DNA from: Thermoplasmata archaeon
Lineage (GTDB): Archaea; Thermoplasmatota; Thermoplasmata; Thermoplasmatales; Thermoplasmataceae
Assembly (NCBI GenBank): GCA_021818715.1
Contig: JAKATN010000005.1
Location: forward strand, 1-64,000
Length of the DNA stretch: 64,000 nt
Reading direction: 5' to 3'
The notes beneath the pieces were generated by a model. That model made no database searches. It was not told the origin of the DNA and saw only the letters and a list, made by a program, of their open reading frames with translations. This document shows, in pieces, positions 34,689 through 42,509 of this stretch (position 1 is its first letter; the number at the start of each line of letters is the position of its first letter). The translations under genes and the position numbers were made by a program.

Positions 34689-35267
34689 ATGCTGAAATTA
34701 TACGCGTCGGCTAACCTGCCGACAAGATTTGGCACATTCAGGATTTTCACCTTTACCGACGGCAACAAGAACGAAAATGCCGTCCTTGTGAAAGGGGATG
34801 TGACCGGAAAGCCAGCTGTTCCAGTCAGGATACATTCGGAATGCCTGACGGGCGATGTTTTTGGGTCAAAGCGCTGCGACTGCAGGGAGCAGCTGGAGAA
34901 GTCTCTGGAGTTCATCGAGAGCAAGGGATTTGGAATGCTCATATACCTGAGGCAGGAAGGCCGCGGCATCGGGCTTTTGAAAAAGATAAGGGCTTACAGC
35001 CTGCAGGAACAGGGTTACGACACCATTGAGGCAAACCTGCTTCAGGGGCTTCCAGTTGACCAGAGGGATTACTCATTCGCAAAGGAGGTCCTGGACTATT
35101 TCCAGATTAAATCCGTCATTCTGATGTCAAATAACCCTACAAAATTTGAATTCCTTGAGCACAGCGGAATTGAAGTCGTTGGAAGGGTCCCAGTGCTCAC
35201 TGACCCTAACCCATTTGACAAATTCTACCTGGAGACAAAGAAGGAGAAACTTGGACACCAGCTTTAG
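34689..35267 (+). CDS. ribA: GTP cyclohydrolase II
   Basis: 192-aa enzyme for the first step of riboflavin synthesis (GTP to the diaminopyrimidine, formate and pyrophosphate). The zinc site is seen in [20 protein letters not shown] (C-x10-C-x-C). The substrate motif is [15 protein letters not shown], then [19 protein letters not shown] and [23 protein letters not shown] 34689 is preferred to TTG 34680. Many archaea use the unrelated GTP cyclohydrolase III (ArfA) instead; this gene is of the bacterial type. It stands alone and is convergent with the ABC permease gene. Confidence 0.94.
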   Translation: MLKLYASANLPTRFGTFRIFTFTDGNKNENAVLVKGDVTGKPAVPVRIHSECLTGDVFGSKRCDCREQLEKSLEFIESKGFGMLIYLRQEGRGIGLLKKIRAYSLQEQGYDTIEANLLQGLPVDQRDYSFAKEVLDYFQIKSVILMSNNPTKFEFLEHSGIEVVGRVPVLTDPNPFDKFYLETKKEKLGHQL

Positions 35268-35274
35268 CATTGTA

Positions 35275-36054
35275 CTACTGTATGCCCGTCCTTACGTTCC
35301 CATAGAGCAATATTGAGACTGGGAGCACTACCGCCATGAGTGCGGTTATTATCCCCAGGTCGAAAAGTGTCGAATAGGAGATACCGTACACCATCGAATC
35401 CCTCATCACGTCCACTATGTAGCTCAGCGGATTCCCGGCCGACACAATCCTCAACGGCAAGGGCGTATTGCTGGTGATGGGATAGAATGCGGTGCTTGCA
35501 AAATCAAGCAGGAAGAAAAGCAGGAAAGTGATGGTGCTGTACGCATTCATCGATCTGGCTTTTATGGATATAATCAGGAAGAGAGAACTGAAGAGGATGG
35601 TGCCTGTGACGAGGGCAGCAATCAGGTACGCATAGGAAAGCAGGGACATGCTGAAGGTGGCGCTCTTGATCAGCGACGCGAGGATTATCATTATCAGGCT
35701 TCCGCCGATGGCGAATATCACGCTAAGAAATATGATCCCGAAAAGGTACTCGGATCTCCTGAAAGGGCCAACAAGAAGCTGCTCGAACATGCCCCATCTG
35801 CGGTCGGCCCACAGCATCCCGCCGCCTATGTTGCCGGCAGTGAAAGCCTGCATCCCCACAATTCCCGGTGCAAGAAAAGTCGTATAGGGGATGAGCACTC
35901 CGTTTACCGGGATACCGGTGATTATGCCCTGGTAAAGCAGCCCCATCACCAGAAGGTAGAATATGGGTATCCCGAACATGAAGAACATTGTACCCGGGTC
36001 GGTGTTCACCATGACATTCCTTACCGTGAGCCTGACGAAGGCTGGAAGCTTCAT
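35275..36054 (-). CDS. ABC-2 type transporter permease
   Basis: 259-aa membrane protein with six predicted helices (for example MFFMFGIPIFYLLVMGLLYQ, LLSYAYLIAALVTGTILFSS, IITALMAVVLPVSILLYG). It has the ABC-2 arrangement: an N-terminal cytoplasmic end, an amphipathic segment after the second helix (GMFEQLLVGPFRRSEYLFG) and the AGNPLSYIVDVMR stretch before the last helices. It overlaps the ATPase gene by 4 nt and together with it forms an exporter of the DrrAB kind (drug, lipid or polysaccharide). Substrate unknown. Confidence 0.88.
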   Translation of the reverse strand: MKLPAFVRLTVRNVMVNTDPGTMFFMFGIPIFYLLVMGLLYQGIITGIPVNGVLIPYTTFLAPGIVGMQAFTAGNIGGGMLWADRRWGMFEQLLVGPFRRSEYLFGIIFLSVIFAIGGSLIMIILASLIKSATFSMSLLSYAYLIAALVTGTILFSSLFLIISIKARSMNAYSTITFLLFFLLDFASTAFYPITSNTPLPLRIVSAGNPLSYIVDVMRDSMVYGISYSTLFDLGIITALMAVVLPVSILLYGNVRTGIQ

Positions 36055-37004
36055 TTCTTCACTGCCTCCAGGAATACGTCATCGAGGCTTGGCATATCCA
36101 GGCTAATGTGATCAATGCTCACGTCCAGCGAACCTATTACGTCAATTATTGCTTTGACGTTGCTGCCAAGGTCCAGGCCCAGAATATTCATTTCCCTGCC
36201 TGTCACAGTAATGCTGGTAATACCGCCTACCAGTTCTATAGATCGGGAGATTCTCTCTGCTATCTCATGGGGAACCGGGTCAGTAAGACCGATTGAAAGC
36301 TTTTTCATGGAACCGAATTTTTCCTTGAGTTCACGCGATGTGCCCTCAGCAACCATCCTGCCCTTATCCATTATGCCAATTCTGTCGCAGACGAAATCCG
36401 CCTCCTCAAGTATCTGCGTTGTAAAGATTATGCTCAGCCCGTCCCTTACCTTTTCCCTGATGAAATTAAGCACGTCCCTTCTCATCACTGGGTCCATGCC
36501 GACTGTGGGTTCGTCAAGGAAAAGAACATCAGTATCATGGATGAATTCCCTCGCCACCTGCAGCCTCTTTTTCTGCCCGCCAGAAAGCTCGAATGCCCTT
36601 TTTTTTCTTGATTCTGTCAGGTTGAAGAATTCGATCAGTTCCTCTTTCCTGCTGGCTATTATGTGCCTGGGGACTTCCCATAGCATTCCGTATATGTCGA
36701 AATTCCTCTCGACAGTCGCATAATCGAAAGATTCTTCCTGCTGGACGACGCCAATGCGCTTTCTGATCCGGATTGCATCTCTCCTGACGTCCAGACCGTT
36801 GACCATTGCGCTGCCGGAAGTCGGTGGGATCAAGGTTGTCAGAACCTTGATCACCGTGCTTTTTCCAGCTCCGTTTTTTCCGAGGAGCCCATATATTTCC
36901 CCTTGCCTGACATGGAAAGAAACACCGTCTACAGCCCTCCTGCGTCCATCGTAGGATTTTACGAGATCGCTTACCTGGATGGCATATTCTGGGCTGTCAG
37001 TCAT
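36051..37004 (-). CDS. ABC exporter ATP-binding protein (DrrA-like)
   Basis: 317-aa ABC ATPase. Walker A is LLGKNGAGKSTVIKVL (near residue 37), Q-loop VVQQEESFDYATVERN, signature FELSGGQKKRLQVAREF, Walker B VLFLDEPTVGMDP and switch region IIFTTQILEEADFVCD. The usual switch His is replaced by Gln (TTQ), a variant common in this exporter subgroup. The C-terminal 85 residues are the DrrA-type accessory domain. It is the first gene of the two-gene operon. Confidence 0.9.
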   Translation of the reverse strand: MTDSPEYAIQVSDLVKSYDGRRRAVDGVSFHVRQGEIYGLLGKNGAGKSTVIKVLTTLIPPTSGSAMVNGLDVRRDAIRIRKRIGVVQQEESFDYATVERNFDIYGMLWEVPRHIIASRKEELIEFFNLTESRKKRAFELSGGQKKRLQVAREFIHDTDVLFLDEPTVGMDPVMRRDVLNFIREKVRDGLSIIFTTQILEEADFVCDRIGIMDKGRMVAEGTSRELKEKFGSMKKLSIGLTDPVPHEIAERISRSIELVGGITSITVTGREMNILGLDLGSNVKAIIDVIGSLDVSIDHISLDMPSLDDVFLEAVKK

Positions 37005-37057
37005 CGCGCTGAATTAATGTTCATGATATAACCATTTTGAGATTCCGCGTGCATTCC

Positions 37058-38314
37058 TCAGACAAAATCGTTATGGGGAATGCGGATAACATTGGTCAGT
37101 TTCCCATGCCTCTTTACAAATTTCCCGTCGATTATCACCGAATCCACGTTCCCTGCATTTGCCGAATATACAATGTTGCTGACGGCATTTTCGATGCCGG
37201 TGGGAATAAGATTGGGCCTGGTAGCGTCGATCAGCACAAGGTCAGCCTTCTTACCTGCCTCTATCGAACCGATTTTGGTGTTTCCAATAGCACGTGCACC
37301 ATTGACAGTGGCCATGTCCAGGGAGACCTGTGCGGGAATAACGGTGGAGTCCCAGCGTGCGTTTTTTGTCATCAGCGAGGAGAATTTCATCAGCTGAAAC
37401 ATGTCAAGGGAGTTGTTGGAGGCTGAACTGTCAGTGCCGAGTGAAACGGTAATGCCGTTCGACATCATTTCAGGCACAGCAGGCATACCGCCTGATGCGA
37501 GCTTTGCATTGCTCAGGGAATTCCAGGAAACGCTGGAATGTGCCTTGGAGAGCAGCCTAATCTCCCTGAGCGTAAGCCAGACGCCATGTGCAGCAAGCAG
37601 TCTTTCCGGAAGAAGATTCATATAAGAAAGGTGCTCCACTATTCTCTGGTTGTTCTTTTTCACAAAGTCGTAAACCTCCTTTCTCGTCTCTGATAGGTGC
37701 ATGTGCACAAGTGTGCCATGCGACTCCGATACTTCAATAGCCCTTGCGATTGTCTCGTCGGAGGCGGCATATATCCCCTGTATGCCGATCGAAGGCGTGA
37801 TCAGTTCCTTTCCCTTGAAAGAAGAGATGAACTGGCCCGCATTGCTCACGGGGTCACCACGTTGCGTGGTCAGTTCCCTGTCCAGGGTATTCCATGCAAG
37901 GTTCGCCCTGATCCCGGAATCCTGGCAGGCTCTGGCAATAACGTCCTCAGAATAATACATATCTGCAAAGCATGTGATGCCTGCATCTATCATCTCGGAA
38001 ATTCCCAGAACGGCTGAATTATAAATCCCCTTTTCCGATCTTTCTGCATCAAGCTGGTACGTCCTCCTGAGGAAAGTTTCCAGGTCAATATCATCCAGCT
38101 GCCCTTTCATGTGGGACATTGCAACATGTGCATGGGTGTTGATGAAACCGGGTAAAACAATGAACCCGTTTCCATCGATCTCTTCATCGGCGCCCTGTTT
38201 CGTCTGGCCCACATACTCTATCCTGTCGTTGACGACCAGAACACTGCCCCTGATTACTTCCCGGGTTTCGTTCTGGGTGACAATCAGGGCTCCGTTAATG
38301 GCTATGGAGGACAC
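37058..38314 (-). CDS. 5-methylthioadenosine / S-adenosylhomocysteine deaminase (MtaD-type amidohydrolase)
   Basis: 418-aa metal-dependent deaminase. Metal ligands are in GFINTHAHVAMSHMKG (HxH near residue 62), LVHMHLSETRKEVYD and LLAAHGVWLTLREI, with the Asp in SLGTDSSASNNSLDMF. The C-terminal beta strands (IGSIEAGKKADLVLIDATRP) are the amidohydrolase composite domain. It recycles adenosine products of SAM use. GTG 38314 is the start; a TATA box 25 nt upstream overlaps the stop codon of the preceding gene, so it can be transcribed alone. Guanine or other purine deaminases of the same family are the alternative. Confidence 0.85.
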   Translation of the reverse strand: MSSIAINGALIVTQNETREVIRGSVLVVNDRIEYVGQTKQGADEEIDGNGFIVLPGFINTHAHVAMSHMKGQLDDIDLETFLRRTYQLDAERSEKGIYNSAVLGISEMIDAGITCFADMYYSEDVIARACQDSGIRANLAWNTLDRELTTQRGDPVSNAGQFISSFKGKELITPSIGIQGIYAASDETIARAIEVSESHGTLVHMHLSETRKEVYDFVKKNNQRIVEHLSYMNLLPERLLAAHGVWLTLREIRLLSKAHSSVSWNSLSNAKLASGGMPAVPEMMSNGITVSLGTDSSASNNSLDMFQLMKFSSLMTKNARWDSTVIPAQVSLDMATVNGARAIGNTKIGSIEAGKKADLVLIDATRPNLIPTGIENAVSNIVYSANAGNVDSVIIDGKFVKRHGKLTNVIRIPHNDFV

Positions 38315-38330
38315 AGCCCCCTATTATCAC

Positions 38331-38340
38331 CTTATATATT
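38331..38340 (-). promoter_or_regulatory. TATA box of the MTA/SAH deaminase gene
   Basis: Minus-strand AATATATAAG is centred about 22-25 nt before GTG 38314. It overlaps the TAA stop of the upstream membrane-protein gene. A leaderless mRNA is expected. Confidence 0.5.
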
Positions 38341-39234
38341 TGTTATACTGGATCTGGAGGACTTTCTGATTACATGAGCAGCATACAGCCATGCAATGGC
38401 AAGAAGGATGGAAAGCGCAAGAAACTGATAACCGGAGTTCTGCATCATCCTCATAATGAACAGAAACACAATGGCCACAGCAACTCCAGTTGTCATTGAT
38501 ACAGCTATGCCTGACAGCCTGAATCTACGATCCCTTTCCCCAGTAAGGTAGAAGCCGGAAGCAATCGCTACGAAAGAGATCACAAAAGAGACCAGTATGA
38601 CAAAGTTGTACGGCTCTGAAAGTGCATTAAGAGGAAGCTGGATTCCCTCCGCACCCAGGAAAATAAGGGTATAGATGGCATAGTACTGCATCAGGAGGCT
38701 CATCTCATAAGCGAACTGGAATCCTGAACCTGGAACCAGAGGAAGTGAAGATAGGTACGGCAGCAGTTGAGTATACAGCAACGGAAACTCGCTGGAAGTG
38801 TACAGGTAAACAGCGGAAAGCTGCTCGGCAAGCAGGAAGAATGAGAAAAGCATGTATGATACGGCCCCTCCTCCCCTGCCTGTCAGTGTGCCTTCAATGA
38901 GCGATATGAACGCAAGGGACATTTCGAAGGACAATATATTCGGAAACGTAAGGAGAAGGGACAGAAAATAAGGATCCCCAAATCCCCCCAACAGGCCGGC
39001 ATATGAGAACTCAGCATACAAAAAAAGAAGAAGTACCAGCACAAGGACAGCGCGATAGAGATACTGCCTGACCGCCTTCGGCATAAACTGCTTTACCAGT
39101 GGGAGCACGAACAGCGGGATCCAGACGTATGGATTCATATTGGGAATGAGATACGGGATGACATAGGCAAAAACAGCAAAAGAAGGCATCATTATGAAAA
39201 AATTGGAAACCTTGCCGCCTATCCTGATATCCAT
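38332..39234 (-). CDS. Polytopic membrane protein of the MoxR-DUF58 operon
   Basis: 300-aa membrane protein with about nine hydrophobic segments (FFIMMPSFAVFAYVIPYLIP, AVLVLVLLLFLYAEFSYAGL, GIAVSMTTGVAVAIVFLFIM, FLALSILLAIAWLYAAHV) and short basic loops (ERDRRFR, RKSSRS). No family motif is recognised. It is the last gene of the six-gene operon and begins 4 nt after the DUF58 stop. By position it may be the membrane component served by the MoxR-DUF58 pair. Confidence 0.72.
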   Translation of the reverse strand: MDIRIGGKVSNFFIMMPSFAVFAYVIPYLIPNMNPYVWIPLFVLPLVKQFMPKAVRQYLYRAVLVLVLLLFLYAEFSYAGLLGGFGDPYFLSLLLTFPNILSFEMSLAFISLIEGTLTGRGGGAVSYMLFSFFLLAEQLSAVYLYTSSEFPLLYTQLLPYLSSLPLVPGSGFQFAYEMSLLMQYYAIYTLIFLGAEGIQLPLNALSEPYNFVILVSFVISFVAIASGFYLTGERDRRFRLSGIAVSMTTGVAVAIVFLFIMRMMQNSGYQFLALSILLAIAWLYAAHVIRKSSRSSITNI

Positions 39235-39238
39235 TCTT

Positions 39239-40546
39239 TTACCTCACTATCTTTCCATACTGGTACTCCATCATCATTCTTGCAAAGAGGTGCGATTCCC
39301 TCACGACGTAAGACGGAGTCCCGAGGGAACGGATCATGGAAGCATAGCTCTTCAGCTCTATTTCTCTTCTTTTAAGCGTTTCGGCCATTATCCTGTTGTA
39401 TGGATCTTCAAGAGTCTCCATCTTTATGAACTCTGACGGTTCCACAATGAATACAGTTATCTGTTTTCCTTTCTGTATCATGGACACCCTGGGAATTCTG
39501 AAGGCGCCTTCCGATGACAGGGGAGTAAGGATTATGACCAGTGAACTCTTTTTCACGGTGTCCCTAACAATCCCAAGGGCCTGATGAAGGTCGAAGTCCC
39601 CGGCAGGCCTTATTTCAGAAACCAGTCTCTCCAGTGCGTTTATGGATACCTGCGATCTTGAGGCTTTGATCAATTCACTGAACTCGGAGGACAGAAGCAG
39701 GAAACCCACGCCGTCATGATTCCTTAGTATGGAATATCCAGCATTGATGGAGTTAATTATGAACCGATCGTACATCCGCCTCGCATTGTAGCCGAAGTTG
39801 GTTCCGAGACTGTAATCGATTGCGAAGTATACGTCAAGCTGCCTCTCTTCCTCCATCTGTTTCACGTAAATGTCTTCACCGTTGACAAGGCCGTATCTCG
39901 ACCAGGAGACATGCCTGAGATCGTCTGAATCGATGTATGGTCGAATTCCGTAAAAGTTATATCCCTGCCCTACAGACCTGGATTTGTGCAGTCCCTCAGT
40001 GAAGCGGACATTGCTCATCCTGTCGGTCCTTGCGCTGTATATGTCCGATGGAGATGGCGCAACCCGTATCTCAGTGGCCCTTTCCGCCACATAATTAAGG
40101 ACGCTGAGTCGAAGGGGGTCCTCTGAATACATGTTAACGGGGCCCACATAATACTTGCCCACTGCCTGTGGCGAAATTTCATAGTTAAAGGTGAGCGTTT
40201 CGCCCGGGCTGATAACCACATAACCCCGGTAATCACCACGGGCTCCGAAAACGTCGGAAAGTGTGTCAAAATAGTTGAAAGCAACTGATTTCTTTCCATT
40301 ATTCTGCATCACAAGCTTAACTGGGACCCACTGGTTCTTTCTTCCATAGGTTTCCCTGAGTGCCCTGGTAATAGTGACACCCTTCATCTTCTTTCCCTGA
40401 TTTAAATGAAACCCGACAATGTCAGCCCAGAGAGCCATAAGCAGGGCGATGGAAAACAGAACGAGGTATGTATATCCAAGGAAAAGCCCTTCGTATACTG
40501 CAGCAGAGAAGGCCGCAAGCAAACCATAAGCCTGCTTCTTGATCAT
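39239..40546 (-). CDS. DUF58 family protein
   Basis: 435-aa protein. Two N-terminal membrane helices (YGLLAAFSAAVYEGLFLGYT and LVLFSIALLMALWADIVGF) are followed by a beta domain (residues 60-160). The DUF58 core follows (GIRPYIDSDDLRHVSWSRYG then LVNGEDIYVKQMEEE) and runs into a von Willebrand A-like fold (LDVYFAIDYSLGTNFG, near residue 225). DUF58 proteins nearly always accompany MoxR ATPases, as here: this gene overlaps moxR by 4 nt. Confidence 0.86.
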   Translation of the reverse strand: MIKKQAYGLLAAFSAAVYEGLFLGYTYLVLFSIALLMALWADIVGFHLNQGKKMKGVTITRALRETYGRKNQWVPVKLVMQNNGKKSVAFNYFDTLSDVFGARGDYRGYVVISPGETLTFNYEISPQAVGKYYVGPVNMYSEDPLRLSVLNYVAERATEIRVAPSPSDIYSARTDRMSNVRFTEGLHKSRSVGQGYNFYGIRPYIDSDDLRHVSWSRYGLVNGEDIYVKQMEEERQLDVYFAIDYSLGTNFGYNARRMYDRFIINSINAGYSILRNHDGVGFLLLSSEFSELIKASRSQVSINALERLVSEIRPAGDFDLHQALGIVRDTVKKSSLVIILTPLSSEGAFRIPRVSMIQKGKQITVFIVEPSEFIKMETLEDPYNRIMAETLKRREIELKSYASMIRSLGTPSYVVRESHLFARMMMEYQYGKIVR

Positions 40547-41526
40547 TCAGGAACCTTGACCGAGGAGACAAAGCCATCGATCATGCGGGCAATGAATTTC
40601 TGCAGGTCCGGTCCTGCCTCTATCACCGCTTCCGAATTGAGTATCAGTCGATGGTTGAGGAGTTCATACGCAATCATCCTCACGTCCTCAGGGATAACGT
40701 ACTTTCTCCCGTTGAGCAGTGCATTGGATTTCGCTGCCCTGTGGAATTTTCCGGTTGTCCTTGGACTGGCCCCCAGGTATATCTTCTCGTTCTCCCTTGT
40801 TGCACGGCATATGTCAACGATGTACTCCTTTATCCGGTCTGAGACGTAGACCTGATCCCTGAGCCTACGCAGGCGCATAATCTGGTCAGCATCCATTGTC
40901 AAAGTACCCTTCTGCTGTGACAGCATCTTCCTCTCCTCAAGGATCATCAGTTCATCCTTCTTGTCAGGATACGTAAGGAAGTACCGGAACAGGAATCGGT
41001 CCATGAGCGCTTCGGCCAGTGGGAAGGTCCCCTCCTGTTCTATCGGGTTCTGCGTGGCTATAACCAGAAAGGGCTGCGGAAGCTTCTCCGTGACCCCACC
41101 CTGGGATACCTGTTTCTCCTCCATGCTCTCCAGCAGCGCAGACTGAACCTTGGGCGGCGTCCTGTTAAGTTCATCTGCCAGAACCACGTTCGCAAAAATA
41201 GGTCCATGCCGGAACTCCATTTTCCTGGTTTCCAGGTTGAATGCCATGCTGCCGGTTATATCAGAAGGAAGCATGTCTGGCGTAAACTGAATTCTCTTGA
41301 ACGGAAGTTTAAGGAAAGAAGCAAACTCGGATGCTATCATGGTCTTTGCGAGACCCGGAACCCCTTCAAGCAGGACATGGTTTTCAGAAATGAGCGAAAT
41401 GAGCATGAACCGGACAATTCTTTCGGACCCGATGACGCTGTTTCCAATGGACTTTTCAATTCCCATCACTGTGTTCCTGACCTGCTGAAGGTCTTCCGTC
41501 TCGATATCTTCTTCAGCTTTGCTCAT
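40543..41526 (-). CDS. MoxR-type AAA+ ATPase
   Basis: 327-aa AAA+ ATPase. Walker A is LEGVPGLAKTMIASEF (near residue 55), Walker B is NVVLADELNRTPPKVQSALL, sensor 1 is LVIATQNPIEQEGTFPLAEA, and the arginine-finger region is ALMDRFLFRY. MoxR proteins act as chaperones that insert metals or assemble partner proteins having VWA domains. The overlaps (14 nt with the upstream gene, 4 nt with DUF58) show a single translational unit. Confidence 0.93.
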   Translation of the reverse strand: MSKAEEDIETEDLQQVRNTVMGIEKSIGNSVIGSERIVRFMLISLISENHVLLEGVPGLAKTMIASEFASFLKLPFKRIQFTPDMLPSDITGSMAFNLETRKMEFRHGPIFANVVLADELNRTPPKVQSALLESMEEKQVSQGGVTEKLPQPFLVIATQNPIEQEGTFPLAEALMDRFLFRYFLTYPDKKDELMILEERKMLSQQKGTLTMDADQIMRLRRLRDQVYVSDRIKEYIVDICRATRENEKIYLGASPRTTGKFHRAAKSNALLNGRKYVIPEDVRMIAYELLNHRLILNSEAVIEAGPDLQKFIARMIDGFVSSVKVPE

Positions 41527-42004
41527 TTCTGGATTCCCCCTCCCCGAAATTCATCTTTATGCTTCTGATCTCGTCGTAAACTGCAATTATTTCAGAAAAT
41601 GCGTTTTTTCTCTCCTCTTCGCCCTTTCTGATCCTGTATTTCGGTGATCCTCGCAACTTCCTGATAATCTTGTTATATCGCTTGCGGGCGTTTGCATACC
41701 TTCTTTCAAGATCTTTTATCTTTTCGATACTGGAATCCACTTCGTTCAGAAAATACTGGTCATCCATTTTAGTCACTCTCGCTACTTGCATGTTAAACCT
41801 GTTACCTGGAACCAGGAATTTCTCCCTTTTCTGCTCAAATGAGGGAGGAGCGGTGAGAGATGATTTCCTGGCGTAGTGTTTCATTACCAGCGAAATCACC
41901 AGAAGCGAAATAACAGGGATTAGAAATTTAGCATCTGTGAGCGGATTGTACAGCAAGTCCGGGATCAACTGGCTTGCCGTCGGTAAGGCAGCGGATTCTA
42001 TCAT
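41513..42004 (-). CDS. Small membrane-anchored protein of the MoxR-DUF58 operon
   Basis: 163-aa protein. After a short N-terminal segment there is one membrane helix (FLIPVISLLVISLVMKHYA, residues 29-47). A cytoplasmic, highly charged helical domain follows (SSIEKIKDLERRYANARKRY, then RIRKGEEERKNAFSEIIAVY), probably a coiled coil. It overlaps the MoxR gene by 14 nt and the preceding gene by 4 nt. Not recognised; in position it resembles the small DUF4129-like or accessory proteins of bacterial MoxR operons. Confidence 0.65.
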   Translation of the reverse strand: MIESAALPTASQLIPDLLYNPLTDAKFLIPVISLLVISLVMKHYARKSSLTAPPSFEQKREKFLVPGNRFNMQVARVTKMDDQYFLNEVDSSIEKIKDLERRYANARKRYNKIIRKLRGSPKYRIRKGEEERKNAFSEIIAVYDEIRSIKMNFGEGESRNEQS

Positions 42005-42507
42005 TTCTTTTCCTCAAAATAAAGTTTCACGATATTCAGGAAGCTGTAGAATTCTGTTGCCTTTTCCATAATGGCCTCGGGATTCGGGACTGGGCTAATG
42101 GAGTAGTTGGCAGGCTCATAATAGTCAAGGTAAAAATATGTAAGTTTTCTCAGAGCATTGTACTGGTTGATCTTATCCTCGTTTATCGGTGGAGGAGCCG
42201 CTATTGCATCTACCAGGTAAAAATTATCTGTGTATGCTCTGCGGTCCAGATCCATGCCGAATTCCCTGTAGCTCTCGATCAGGAATTGCCTGTTCAGCAC
42301 CGATTCCTTTATGCTGGAATTGTAGAATCTGGTATAATCCGCCCTCATTGCCTTAAAGAGTAGGGATATGGCGCGGCGGTAATCCTGGTTGAGTAGAATC
42401 CTGTTTGCCTCAATAATTGGTGGGATGTCCTCTACGCGCTTTACCTCCACTACCGTATCCACAGACTTCCGCTGTCCATAGAGAAGTCTTGAAAGAAATC
42501 CTGGCAC
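42001..42507 (-). CDS. Small soluble helical protein of the MoxR-DUF58 operon
   Basis: 168-aa soluble protein, mainly helical (IIEANRILLNQDYRRAISLL, FKAMRADYTRFYNSSIKESV, NQYNALRKLTYFYLDYYEPA). The pattern of the middle part recalls the cytoplasmic domain of DUF4129-type proteins found beside DUF58 genes, but the match is weak. It starts 2 nt after the stop of the giant secreted protein gene and overlaps the next gene by 4 nt. Confidence 0.6.
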   Translation of the reverse strand: MPGFLSRLLYGQRKSVDTVVEVKRVEDIPPIIEANRILLNQDYRRAISLLFKAMRADYTRFYNSSIKESVLNRQFLIESYREFGMDLDRRAYTDNFYLVDAIAAPPPINEDKINQYNALRKLTYFYLDYYEPANYSISPVPNPEAIMEKATEFYSFLNIVKLYFEEKK

Positions 42508-42509
42508 TT

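Noticed and set aside
36115-36723. 202-codon ORF opposite the ABC ATPase
   Set aside because: Antisense shadow of a gene with all ABC motifs; Ser-rich nonsense sequence.
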